Shown: positions 8,993 to 17,090 of the stretch, piece after piece
Numbering within the stretch: position 1 is the stretch's first letter
Layout of the letters: the number at the start of each line of letters is the position of its first letter
From: an uncultured Clostridium sp.
GTDB taxonomy: Bacteria > Bacillota > Clostridia > Clostridiales > Clostridiaceae
Direction of reading: 5' to 3'
Assembly (NCBI RefSeq): GCF_937920395.1
Contig: NZ_CALEVF010000033.1
Coordinates: forward strand, 1 to 21,590
DNA length: 21,590 nucleotides
Translations under genes and position numbers: made by a program
Notes under the pieces: model-generated
Told to the model about the DNA's origin: nothing
Seen by the model: only the letters and a program-made list of their open reading frames with translations
The model's database searches: none

Positions 8993-9459
8993 ATTCAATA
9001 TATAATAATGATAATTTTTTAACCGTATTTAGTAACGATATTTTGTTAGCAAAAAATGAGGTTGTTATAGTGAGTCAATTTCTTTTAATTAAAACAAAAT
9101 TTTTTAATATCATAGAACTTTTGGCTAATGTTTCGAAAAATGGAATTACTGTTAATATATTTACTTCTGCAGAAACAGATGTAAGAGAAGATGAAGAAGC
9201 TGATTTAAAGGATACATATGACTATTTAAGAACAACTGGAATAAATATAATTTTGAAATCCAATATTCATCAAAAATTTATTATAATTGATCAAAAAACA
9301 GTTTGGTATGGAAATATTAATTTTTTAAGTTACAAAAGTGAAGATGAAAATATCATGAGACTTACAAGCTTAAATATTGCAAATGAACTAATGGATACTA
9401 TTGAGGATAAAATTGTTAATCCAAAGTTGGAAACTGCGGTGCAACAAAAACTATTTTAG
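8980..9459 (+). pseudogene. TOTE primase-helicase, C-terminal phospholipase-D-like fragment
   Basis: Third piece of the same gene, in another frame and overlapping the previous fragment by 13 bases. It reads SIYNNDNFLTVFSNDI, then EVVIVSQFL, and the HKD-type signature SNIHQKFIIIDQKTVWYGNIN (H-x-K motif followed by the N of the PLD fold). This is the phospholipase-D-like nuclease domain I recall at the end of long clostridial TOTE-type helicases. The only possible start is a TTG with no ribosome site, so independent translation is unlikely. The 160 bp after it lack a gene but include the shared leader element before hepT. Confidence 0.8.
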
Positions 9460-9539
9460 AGTACAAAAGTTGGTTGATAAGAAAATTCAGATGTAATGTT
9501 TTTAATAAATCTTATATAATTGCTGCTTATATTTAGAGG

Positions 9540-9566
9540 CTTAAAGTAGTTGCCTTGGGCAAAATA
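9540..9566 (+). repeat. Shared leader element, copy C (before hepT)
   Basis: CTTAAAGTAGTTGCCTTGGG followed by CAAAATA matches 22 of 27 positions of the element before the second DUF255 fragment. Here TATAAT has become CAAAAT, so it may no longer be the promoter. TATACT at 9596-9601 is an alternative -10. Confidence 0.5.
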
Positions 9567-9619
9567 TTAAACTTGTATATATAGCATATTAATATATACT
9601 ATAGATAAGAGGTGTATTT

Positions 9620-10021
9620 ATGGATAACTTAAAGGATATTAGATGGAAACAGAGATTCGAGAATTTTAATAAATCATATAAATTGATGGAAAAATATTCA
9701 AAACAACAAATAACTTCAGAACTAGAAAAAGCAGGTATAATTCAATTTTTCGAAATGACTTTTGAATTAGCCTGGAAGGTATTAAAAGATTATTTAGAAG
9801 TTGAAGGATATGTTGTAAAGAGCCCAAGAGAAGCAATTAAGCAAGCCTTTCAAATTGGGTTAATAGATAATGGCCATGTATGGATAGATGCATTAGCAAA
9901 CAGGAATCTGACGACACATACTTATGATGAAATGTTAGCTGATAAAATGTCAAAAGAAATAGTGGAACTATATTTTCCAGAACTTAAAAAAATGCATGAT
10001 CGATTATCGGAGGAATTATAG
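9620..10021 (+). CDS. hepT: HepT-like HEPN toxin (HI0074 family)
   Basis: HEPN-domain protein, the toxin of the HepT/MntA type of toxin-antitoxin system; characterised members are RNases or are silenced by AMP addition. The chain has 133 residues, mostly helical, with FFEMTFELAWKVLKDYLE typical of the HI0074 substrate-binding family. The catalytic motif R-x4-H-x-Y is exact: Arg95, His100 and Tyr102 in RNLTTHTYDE. In the Shewanella system the Tyr of this motif is the residue AMPylated by MntA. It is the first gene of a two-gene operon; the next gene starts two bases after its stop. RBS AGAGGTG is well placed. No lesion is visible, unlike its neighbours. Confidence 0.9.
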   Translation: MDNLKDIRWKQRFENFNKSYKLMEKYSKQQITSELEKAGIIQFFEMTFELAWKVLKDYLEVEGYVVKSPREAIKQAFQIGLIDNGHVWIDALANRNLTTHTYDEMLADKMSKEIVELYFPELKKMHDRLSEEL

Positions 10022-10022
10022 T

Positions 10023-10328
10023 ATGTTTGGATTAATAGATAGAGATATTGAATATATTAAAGATGCAATATCAAAATTTGAAACTATAGAAAAGGCTATT
10101 ATATTTGGAAGTAGATCGATGGGGAATTATAAGAAAGGCTCAGATGTTGATATAGCTATTTTTGGTGAGCAGATAACAAGTGAGGTTATTTTTAAGCTAG
10201 ATGATTATTTAAATGAAACTTCGCCTTTACCTTATTATTTTGACATACTTCATTATGAAATTATATCAAATGACAATCTTAAAAAGCATATAGTTGATGA
10301 AGGAAAAATTATATTCGAGAGAATATGA
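10023..10328 (+). CDS. mntA: MntA-like minimal nucleotidyltransferase antitoxin
   Basis: Minimal nucleotidyltransferase of the DNA-polymerase-beta fold, the antitoxin partner of HepT. The active-site motif GS-x10-DxD is complete: FGSRSMGNYKKGSDVDIAI, with the two metal-binding aspartates in DVD. Known members transfer AMP from ATP to the HepT Tyr and so silence it. I start at MFGLIDRD because GGAGG lies eight bases upstream; an in-frame ATT farther upstream inside hepT is not needed. It is 101 residues, normal length. A strong terminator follows within 80 bp. Confidence 0.9.
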   Translation: MFGLIDRDIEYIKDAISKFETIEKAIIFGSRSMGNYKKGSDVDIAIFGEQITSEVIFKLDDYLNETSPLPYYFDILHYEIISNDNLKKHIVDEGKIIFERI

Positions 10329-10338
10329 GATGAATTAA

Positions 10339-10486
10339 ATAAATGAAATATTTAGTGAGTGAGTACCTTCTTAAATTTGTATAAATCAAATTTAGGGAGG
10401 TTTTTTTATAGCTGACATTTTAACTCTCATAATGGATATAGTAGAAATGACATGTGCGAAGTATGAACTATATATCTAAATAAAGG
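10339..10486 (+). repeat. Terminator-containing repeat R, copy 1
   Basis: About 150 bp closely similar to 16949-17090. It contains a terminator hairpin, then a stretch with a short open frame ending IMDIVEMTCAKYELYI-stop; the other copy reads IMDIVEITCAKYERYI-stop. The segment GTGCGAAGTATGA is identical in both. The copies follow two unrelated operons. The open frame might be a leftover gene end; the differences (about equal silent and changing) do not decide it. Confidence 0.75.
10366..10407 (+). terminator. Terminator after hepT-mntA
   Basis: CCTTCTTAAATTT pairs with AAATTTAGGGAGG over 13 bp with two G-T wobbles, loop GTATAAATC, then seven T. Confidence 0.88.
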
Positions 10487-10617
10487 GGAGAATTTAAAAT
10501 TGAATAGAAAAGAAATTACATGCTAAGAAAGGTATCAATGCCATTACAGTTAGTTGCAACGGGGGTTATACAGGTGAACAGATTACAGCAACTAGCGATT
10601 CAAATAGGTACAATTAA

Positions 10618-11612
10618 TGGGAAAAAGTAAAGCTTGTTCTAAAGGTACAAATGAATGAGGTTTCATACAATACTTGGATAGAACCTATCTGCGTTATTAA
10701 ATTAGAGGGAGTAGCTATTACGCTAGCAGTATCATCTGAATTTCATAAAGCAATAGTAAAAGAGAGATATTTGAAGGGCATTAAAAGTGCTATTTTAAAT
10801 GTAACAGGTAGAAAATATAAGATTAAAATTAGTGTAATTAAAATTTTAGAGAACAAAAGTGAAATATATTCTATAGATACTGCAAATAAGAATAAATTTA
10901 TACCATGTAAAGTTAATTCTAAATATTTATTTGAAAATATGGTTGTAGGTAAAAACAATGAATTGGCATATAAAAGTGCTCTGGAAGTTGCTAAATCTCC
11001 GGGTGAGGATATGAAACTTTTGTACATATATGGTGAAGCAGGAATGGGTAAAACACATTTATTAAATTCTATTAACAATTATGCAGTAGAAAATAGTAAA
11101 TTCCTAAAGGTTATCAATATTACCATTTATAATTTTATTAATAATATGATAAATGGTATATCAAATGACACAAATGATTTATTTATTAGCAAATTTTGCA
11201 ACTCAGATGTTCTAATTTTTGATGATCTCCAAAATATAAGTGGAAAAGAGCAAAGTCAGGAGGAATTTAAGAATATTTTAAATACAGCTTTGGCTATGGT
11301 AAAACAAATAATATTAGGGTCATCAAAACCATCTCGCGAAATTATAATAAATGGAGAAAAGCTTGAATCTGTATTTGAGGTTAGTGCGGCATTTCAACTT
11401 ATAAAACCAGAATTAAATACAAAAATTGAAATACTAAAAGTAGGATAAGCAAGGAGGAGCTTTTATTCATAGCTGATGATACTATAAAAATTATAGCTGA
11501 AAATGTTGATACAAATGTGAAGGAACTTATAGGTGCTTATAATAAGGTAGTATCTTATAGTAAGATGGTTGATAAAAAGATTGATAAACAGAGAATATTA
11601 AGTATCATATAG
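10618..11612 (+). pseudogene. Degenerate dnaA paralogue lacking domain IV
   Basis: A remnant of a second replication-initiator gene. Domain I begins WEKVKLVLKVQMNEVSYNTW, but its first 11 codons precede the only ATG (10651) and a TAA stands directly before them, so the 5' end is lost. The AAA+ domain has GEAGMGKTH (Walker A, about residues 128-136 from that ATG) and DVLIFDDLQ (Walker B). The box VII region, normally LRSRF with the arginine finger, reads LESVF. The first frame stops at 11448; homology resumes one frame over as ELLFIADDTIKIIAENVD and VKELIGAYNKVVSYSK, ending at 11612. Loss of one A in the AAAA run near 11434 accounts for the shift. DNA-binding domain IV is absent. Not the chromosomal initiator. 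Confidence 0.8.
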
Positions 11613-11659
11613 AAGTCATAATTTCATAAATGAATAATTCTATTTAATATGGAATCTTA

Positions 11660-12408
11660 ATTTTATCACGAATGTATGTAACTTTATACAATGATAATTT
11701 AAGCCATTAACATAATTAATTTATTATAACTATCCTCATGATATATAATACCATAATAGGATATTTTTTTAGAAAAGATACAAATTTTAAAAATTAAGGT
11801 TGGAGCATCGACACTTTATTATGTAAATAAAAATGAAAGTATTTTAGAATTACTATATAATTCAAATAAAATAATTTTGATATATATGATAATATATTTT
11901 AAATAATTCCTCCAGGAGGAAAAATATGGACTATAATGAGATTTATAATAAATACATGAAGCTATTAGAGGAAAACAATATATTGAAAATAGAAAATGTG
12001 GATTTTAGAAAACGATTAGAATTACAAACAAAAGAAATTTGTTGGGATAATGAATATAAAGCAATAAGTGAGACAAAGGATAATATATCAATTCAAAAGT
12101 ATGAATTAGGAGAAGTAAATAATAGTAGTTCGCCTCAAGAAAAAGTAGAACTATATATGGAATTATTTAAAGGTAGAAAAGATGTATCGCAGAATAAACA
12201 AGGTAAAAGTGGATATTCTCCAGTATGTATACATGAATGGGTAAAAGGAATCTGTGACAAGCCTCAAATAAAATGTTCAGCATGTAAAAATAGAAAATAC
12301 ACAGATTTAGATGCAGATGCTATTAACAGACATCTACGAGGAATAGAAATTTAGGCATTTATGCCATGCAAACAGATGAAATTGATTTTCATACTTCTGA
12401 GTTTTGCT
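11660..12408 (+). repeat. Duplicated TOTE leader and gene start, copy 2
   Basis: Second copy of the block at 6570. The leader keeps the TATCCT/AGGATA inverted repeat and the GGTTGGAGCATCGACACTTTA element. Similarity runs through the gene start to 12386, then jumps to sequence matching 7758-7783 of the first copy, and ends at GAGTTTTGC (12408). Confidence 0.8.
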
Positions 12409-12494
12409 TTAGCGAAGCAAAAGATAAACCAATCATTCTCCATTTGCTAAAGCAACTTTGTGTATGGAGAATATTACAAAAGCATATATCATGA
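11926..12494 (+). pseudogene. Second TOTE primase gene, short remnant
   Basis: Close relative of the first ~142 residues of the gene at 6.9 kb: coiled coil, KSGYSPVC, CSACKNRKYTDLDADAIN, RGIEI. The frame then stops at 12354. Relative to the first copy, one T is missing in TTTT just before that stop. If restored, it reads LGIYAMQTDE and then jumps to IDFHTSEFC, skipping about 430 bp that encode the whole primase catalytic core. After FC the sequence is unrelated to copy 1 and ends at TGA 12494. It keeps a strong ribosome site (AGGAGGA). A truncated 142-residue product with the zinc cluster could still be made but would have no catalytic site. Confidence 0.85.
12402..12472. other. Two adjacent hairpins at the end of the TOTE remnant
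   Basis: First hairpin: TTTTGCTT / AAGCAAAA, 8 bp perfect, loop TAGCG. Second: ATTCTCCAT / ATGGAGAAT, 9 bp perfect, with an inner TTGCT-AA-AGCAA hairpin in its loop. They begin exactly where similarity to the other TOTE copy ends, so they may belong to the sequence that replaced the rest of the gene. No T-run follows, so they are not standard terminators. Confidence 0.6.
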
Positions 12495-12622
12495 TATAAT
12501 ATATATATTGTAATTTCCTAAATGGAATCTGAATACTTAACCTATGAATTTTGGGTCAGAATAGTTTTATATAAATGTTAGGCACGAAGGGATAATGTTT
12601 AAATAAATTAAGAGGTGTAAAT

Positions 12623-13240
12623 GTGTTAGATATTAAAGAAGAATTGAAAAATTATAAAGCTATAGAATTAGATACTAATTTAAAGGAGAAGGAGGGAAGT
12701 AATGATGAATTAAATTATTTGTTAAATATGTTTACTAAGACCTTTGAAAGGATTGGTAAGGAACAATATAAGTCTGCGAGTGGTATAGAGGAGATTCTAG
12801 ATTTACTTGAAGAAAACAATGAAAGTAATAGTGAAACCTATGGTATAGTTAAGGAACTTAGAGAGAAAGCACAGATAAAAGATAATGAAATAAAATCAAT
12901 GATTAACACAATTATAAGTATTTCAGATATTTTTGATTATGTAAATGGGTATGCTTTAAAAAGCAACAATGAGAATTTAAAAGATCAGTTTAAACTTGTT
13001 TCGCAGCAAATAGGGGAAAAGTTGGCCCAAAATTCAATTACAGTTATAGGTATAGAGGACGGAGAGTTTGCTTTGAGCGTTCATCAACCTATAGCAGTAG
13101 AGTGGCACCCCGATAAGCCTGAAAATGTAATTTTACAGGTTGTCAAAAAAGGTTATATTTATAAAGGAAATGTTTTAAGAAAAGCAGAAATTGTGATAAA
13201 CAAAAAATCTAAGGATGAAGGGAATGATTTTAAAGAATGA
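12623..13240 (+). CDS. GrpE-like protein of the Hsp70 operon
   Basis: Probable nucleotide-exchange partner for the Hsp70 encoded next. The 205 residues have a charged helical N-terminal half (about 20-135), as expected for the GrpE coiled coil and four-helix bundle. The C-terminal part resembles the GrpE beta-wing: HQPIAVEWHPD, then VKKGYIYKGNVLRKAEIVI, matching the GrpE 'GY.l..rvlRpA.V' pattern. The N-terminal half is not typical of canonical GrpE, so this is a divergent, operon-specific version. Starts at GTG with AGAGGTG five bases upstream; an ATG two bases before is out of frame and stops at once. Its TGA overlaps the next ATG (ATGA), indicating translational coupling. No CIRCE element is seen upstream. 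Confidence 0.75.
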   Translation: MLDIKEELKNYKAIELDTNLKEKEGSNDELNYLLNMFTKTFERIGKEQYKSASGIEEILDLLEENNESNSETYGIVKELREKAQIKDNEIKSMINTIISISDIFDYVNGYALKSNNENLKDQFKLVSQQIGEKLAQNSITVIGIEDGEFALSVHQPIAVEWHPDKPENVILQVVKKGYIYKGNVLRKAEIVINKKSKDEGNDFKE

Positions 13241-14940
13241 AAAGCAAAATAGTAGGAATTGATTTAGGAACCTCTACTTCTGAGATCGCAGTATTTGAAG
13301 ATGGAAAGGCAATAGTAATAAAAAATTTATCTGGAGACCTAATTACCCCTTCAGTGGTAGGAATCTCTATAGCTAACGAATTAGTTGTAGGAAAAGAGGC
13401 AAAAGATCAGTTAATTATAAGACCTGAAAGCACTGTAATGGAAGTAAAAAGGCTCATGGGTTCAGGAAAAGCTGTGGAAATGAATGGCAAAGAATATAGA
13501 CCAGAAGAAATATCTTCATATATTTTAGGATACTTGAAAAAATGTGCAGAAAATCACCTAGGAGAAAAAGTAGAAAGAGCAGTAATAACAGTTCCTGCAT
13601 ATTTTACTGAAAAGCAAAGAAGAGCTACAGTAGAAGCTGGCAAATTAGCAGGTTTTAAAGTTGAGAGAATAATAAATGAGCCTACTGCCGCCGCGCTAAC
13701 TTATGGAATTGAACGTTTAGAAAAGAATGAACACCTACTGGTTTATGATTTGGGTGGTGGAACATTGGATGTGACACTTCTTGAGATGTTTGAGGGTGTT
13801 CTTGAAGTAAAAGCTAGCAGTGGGAACAACAAGCTAGGAGGAAAAGACTTTGATGATAAGCTGATAAACTATTTGGTTAATGACTTTAATGAAAAATATG
13901 ATATTGATTTGTCTAAGGATATAAAAGCAATGGTTAGACTTAAAGAAGCTGCAGAAACCTGCAAGGTGAAATTAAGTAGTTTAAAGGAATATAAAATTGT
14001 ATTGCCATTTATTGCAGGCAAAGGAAATGAACCACTTGCAATAGAGAGCATAATAACAAGAGATGACTTTGAGAGGATGATTGAGGTGTTTGTAGAGTCT
14101 ACTAAGTCACAAATTGATATAGTATTAAAGGATTCCGAGCTAAAGGAAGATGAAATTGATACAATACTTTTAGTTGGAGGCTCCACTAGAATACCTTTAG
14201 TAAAGAAATTTTTGGAAAGAGTATTTAACAAACAAACAAGTTCTGTTGTGGACCCTGATCTTGCAGTAGTTATGGGAGCGGCAATTCAAAGTGCTATACT
14301 AAGTGATGAACTTTCAGCGCAGACGGAGATACTCATTACAGACGTTTGTCCTTATACCCTTGGAGTTGAGATATTAGATGACTTTAATGGAATGCCTATT
14401 CCTGATGGTTATAGCATACTTATAAATAGAAATACAACTATACCTGTGGCAAAGGAGCATGTGTATTATACAGCAGAAGATGGTCAGACGGAGGTAGATA
14501 TAAAGATATATCAAGGAGATTATAAAAAGGCATCTATGAATAACTTTCTTGGTAATTTTAAACTTTCTGATATCCCGGAGGCTAGAGCAGGGGAGGAAAG
14601 AATTAAAGTTAGATTTTCTTATGATGTAAATGGTATTCTTCAAGTGGAAGCAGCTGTCTTAAGTACAGGAAAGAATGCAAATATTACTATTGAGACTACT
14701 GGAGTTGAAATGGACAAAGAGATAGATGTTGATGCTTGGGACGAAGCTCAAGGCTCAAGAAAATATCGTAGACTTATTAAAAAAGTTGAAAAGTATATGT
14801 GTAACAATGAGGATAAAGACAGTCTTGAAATGGATGGCCTATTAAGGAAACTTAAAAGAGCTATAATCCAGGGCGATAGTGAATTAGCGGCGGAAATTGA
14901 TGAGGAACTTACTGATTGGATGTATGAGCTGGAGGCGTAA
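13237..14940 (+). CDS. Hsp70-family chaperone (DnaK paralogue)
   Basis: ATP-dependent chaperone of the Hsp70 family, distinct from housekeeping dnaK by context and length (567 versus about 610-640). The nucleotide-binding domain has all phosphate-binding motifs: GIDLGTSTS (7-15), VKRLMG with the catalytic Lys71, NEPTAAALTYG (147-157), DLGGGTLDVT (171-180) and LLVGGSTRIP (311-320). The substrate-binding domain starts at ITDVCPYTLGVEI (about 367) with NRNTTIPVAKE, and continues to about 480. The helical lid is short (about 490-567) and lacks the usual disordered acidic tail. It overlaps the GrpE-like gene by four bases and is followed two bases later by the TPR gene, so it is the core of a four-gene chaperone operon. 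Confidence 0.95.
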   Translation: MKSKIVGIDLGTSTSEIAVFEDGKAIVIKNLSGDLITPSVVGISIANELVVGKEAKDQLIIRPESTVMEVKRLMGSGKAVEMNGKEYRPEEISSYILGYLKKCAENHLGEKVERAVITVPAYFTEKQRRATVEAGKLAGFKVERIINEPTAAALTYGIERLEKNEHLLVYDLGGGTLDVTLLEMFEGVLEVKASSGNNKLGGKDFDDKLINYLVNDFNEKYDIDLSKDIKAMVRLKEAAETCKVKLSSLKEYKIVLPFIAGKGNEPLAIESIITRDDFERMIEVFVESTKSQIDIVLKDSELKEDEIDTILLVGGSTRIPLVKKFLERVFNKQTSSVVDPDLAVVMGAAIQSAILSDELSAQTEILITDVCPYTLGVEILDDFNGMPIPDGYSILINRNTTIPVAKEHVYYTAEDGQTEVDIKIYQGDYKKASMNNFLGNFKLSDIPEARAGEERIKVRFSYDVNGILQVEAAVLSTGKNANITIETTGVEMDKEIDVDAWDEAQGSRKYRRLIKKVEKYMCNNEDKDSLEMDGLLRKLKRAIIQGDSELAAEIDEELTDWMYELEA

Positions 14941-14942
14941 TA

Positions 14943-15515
14943 ATGCTTGAGAAGTTATCAAATATATACCTAGAGGAAGGCTTAAAGAATTTGTATCAAA
15001 ATAGGTTATTCTCTGCAAAAATTAATTTTCAAAAGGCTTTTGATATTAGTAACGAAAACTGGGAAGCTTTGAACTTACTTGGACTATGTTTATATACTTT
15101 AGGAAATTTTAAAAAAGCTGAAGGCTTATGGAATAAAAGTATTTATTTAAATCCAAAAGAGGAAAACAGAGCATATCATTATATTGAAAGTTTTAAGAAA
15201 AATGAATTTATATTGCTTTGTGACCTATATAACAAGGCTCTTTTGTGTGCAAATGATGGGGATTTTAAAAGGTCAGAAAAGTTCTTAAAAAAGGAACCTT
15301 ATATGAATTGTAACATAATCCCTTTTATAAATTTAAAAGGTCTTTGCATGTTTAAGTTAGGTAAAAAGGGAGTAGCTGTATCATTATGGAAGCAGGCGTT
15401 GCTTATTGATGTGGAAAATCAAGATGCATTAAAATATATAATTAGCAGCAATGATGGACAAGGAGAAAAAATAACTTTTAACTATTTAATGAGAAAAATA
15501 TTAAAAATATCCTAA
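14943..15515 (+). CDS. TPR-repeat protein of the Hsp70 operon
   Basis: 190 residues built of tetratricopeptide-like helices, visible at about 8-38 (GLKNLYQNRLFSAKINFQKA), 41-72 (NLLGLCLYTLGNFKKAEGLW), and again about 95-165 (LKGLCMFKLGKKGVAVSLWK). TPRs hold protein partners; here it is probably an adaptor or co-chaperone for the Hsp70 (inference from the operon). It has GGAGG before the start and lies two bases after the Hsp70 stop. No signal peptide. The exact function is unknown. Confidence 0.85.
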   Translation: MLEKLSNIYLEEGLKNLYQNRLFSAKINFQKAFDISNENWEALNLLGLCLYTLGNFKKAEGLWNKSIYLNPKEENRAYHYIESFKKNEFILLCDLYNKALLCANDGDFKRSEKFLKKEPYMNCNIIPFINLKGLCMFKLGKKGVAVSLWKQALLIDVENQDALKYIISSNDGQGEKITFNYLMRKILKIS

Positions 15516-15541
15516 AGAATATATGAAAAAAGGTGATATAA

Positions 15542-16915
15542 ATGAAAGATTATTATGATATATTAGAGGTAACTTCAAAAGATTCAAAGGAAGATATAAA
15601 AAGAGCATATTTTAAGCTTGTAAGAAAATATCCACCAGACAGATTTGAAGCAGAATTTATGAGAATTAGAGAAGCTTATGAAACTTTAAGTAACGAAGAA
15701 ACAAGGAAACAGTACGATTCAATAAATAATCTAGGTTCTATTATGAAGGAGGAGTATTCTTTAGCAAGAACGTATCTTGAAGAAGGAGACTTAAACAAAG
15801 CAATTAAGATTCTTGAAAAGATGGCGAAAGCGGACTCAAATATGCTTATAGTAAAAGCATTGCTAGGAGAGGCTTATTTAAAAAATAATAATAGTGGAAA
15901 AGCTCTGAAAGTGTATGAAGAATTAACTTCAGTTGAACCAAAGAATGCAGCCTTTGCAGGGTATTTGGCTAATGCTTATTTAAATAGAGGGTGGCAGAAA
16001 AAGGCTATTATAGCATACGATAGGGCAATAGGACTTGATAGTGACAACATTTCCTTGTGGCTTGGTTTAAGTGGAGCCCATGTAATAAATAATGAATATC
16101 ATGATGCCAGAAATGTTTTAGAGAAGGCTTTGGGTATAGTTAAGGATATAGATACAAGTACAACAATATATATAAAATTAATTATGATTGATATAAACTT
16201 TGGAATGTTTTTTTTAATACATAAATCTTTAGATAAGTTAGCAGAGCTAGCAATAAATAATGATGAAGTAAAAGATAATGTGGCATGGACATTGTCTCAT
16301 ATAGCAGATTATTTAATGCAAATGGGAAGAGAAGAAGATGCTAGAAAACTAATAGAGAAGGCAGCGGAAATTTTACCTAAAGATAAAGAAATATTAAAAA
16401 CTGAAAAAGAAATTGTGAACTATACAAGTTACACAGATGAATTTCAAAAACTTGAAAAAAACAAAAAAATAAAACATGAGGTTGCTGCTATAATTGCTTT
16501 TGAGGTACTTACGAATAACATGTTAGGAATGTACGATGAAGAAGAAAAAGAAGCAATGGCTTATTTTCAGAAGTCTATGGTTTTAGATTATTATGATAAT
16601 TATAAAACCTCTATAAAAAAATTAGAAAAGGATTATCCAAAGTTATACGCTTTAGAGTCAGAGTTCTTTAATAAGTTAACTAGTAACATTGAAAGAAAAA
16701 AGATGCAAGATGAATATAAAAAACAGTTGCCTAAATATGGGCCTATACTAGAGAAATTTTTTGATGAGGAAGATGAAGATGAAGAGTATGATGAAGATGG
16801 CAGGGGAGATTATGAACCACAGGAGCCTATTGTAAGAGAAGAACCTAAAATTGGTAGAAATGATCCTTGCCCCTGTGGAAGTGGCAAGAAATATAAGAAA
16901 TGTTGTGGGAAATAA
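15542..16915 (+). CDS. J-domain/TPR/SEC-C protein of the Hsp70 operon
   Basis: Multi-domain co-chaperone candidate, 457 residues. Residues 1-60 are a J-domain: [20 protein letters not shown], then [21 protein letters not shown]. The invariant HPD loop, needed to stimulate Hsp70 ATPase in known J-proteins, reads PPD (31-33). From about 70 to 300 there are TPRs ([39 protein letters not shown]). A region of unknown fold follows (300-405), then an acidic linker ([16 protein letters not shown]) and a C-terminal SEC-C zinc motif, [20 protein letters not shown], as in the SecA tail. It is the last gene of the operon, 26 bp after the TPR gene, with AAAGGTGA upstream. Likely recruits clients or ribosome-linked partners to the Hsp70 (inference). 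Confidence 0.9.
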   Translation: MKDYYDILEVTSKDSKEDIKRAYFKLVRKYPPDRFEAEFMRIREAYETLSNEETRKQYDSINNLGSIMKEEYSLARTYLEEGDLNKAIKILEKMAKADSNMLIVKALLGEAYLKNNNSGKALKVYEELTSVEPKNAAFAGYLANAYLNRGWQKKAIIAYDRAIGLDSDNISLWLGLSGAHVINNEYHDARNVLEKALGIVKDIDTSTTIYIKLIMIDINFGMFFLIHKSLDKLAELAINNDEVKDNVAWTLSHIADYLMQMGREEDARKLIEKAAEILPKDKEILKTEKEIVNYTSYTDEFQKLEKNKKIKHEVAAIIAFEVLTNNMLGMYDEEEKEAMAYFQKSMVLDYYDNYKTSIKKLEKDYPKLYALESEFFNKLTSNIERKKMQDEYKKQLPKYGPILEKFFDEEDEDEEYDEDGRGDYEPQEPIVREEPKIGRNDPCPCGSGKKYKKCCGK

Positions 16916-16948
16916 TCATAAAGTAAGTTTTAGAACTTTCATCACAAG

Positions 16949-17090
16949 TAAATGAAATGTATAGTGAACGAGAATCTCCTTAAATCTGTATAAATCAAAT
17001 CTAGGGAGTTTTTTATGACTAATACTCTAACTTGGATAATGGATATAGTAGAAATAACATGTGCGAAGTATGAGCGATACATCTAATTAG
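16949..17090 (+). repeat. Terminator-containing repeat R, copy 2
   Basis: Second copy of the repeat that follows hepT-mntA. Here an ATG right after the terminator opens a 23-codon frame, MTNTLTWIMDIVEITCAKYE and on to a stop, with no ribosome site except the T-run. The rest matches copy 1 up to TCTAA, after which a poly-G run begins. Confidence 0.75.
16976..17014 (+). terminator. Terminator of the Hsp70 operon
   Basis: CTCCTTAAATCT against AAATCTAGGGAG, loop GTATAAATC, with one G-T wobble and two mismatches, then six T. Same structure as the terminator after mntA. Confidence 0.8.

Noticed and set aside
10500..10617. Open frame before the dnaA remnant (KGINAITVSCNGGYTGEQIT and on)
   Set aside because: It looks protein-like and lies in the dnaA frame, but has no start or ribosome site, ends at a stop, and matches nothing I recognise. 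Left as possible debris.
12495..12622. CIRCE or other heat-shock operator before the Hsp70 operon
   Set aside because: No TTAGCACTC/GAGTGCTAA inverted repeat or similar was found. Several TATA-like boxes exist but none has a convincing -35 partner.
15629..15636. TCCACCA like a tRNA 3' end
   Set aside because: It is coding sequence for the PPD tripeptide of the J-domain protein, with no terminator or T-arm nearby.
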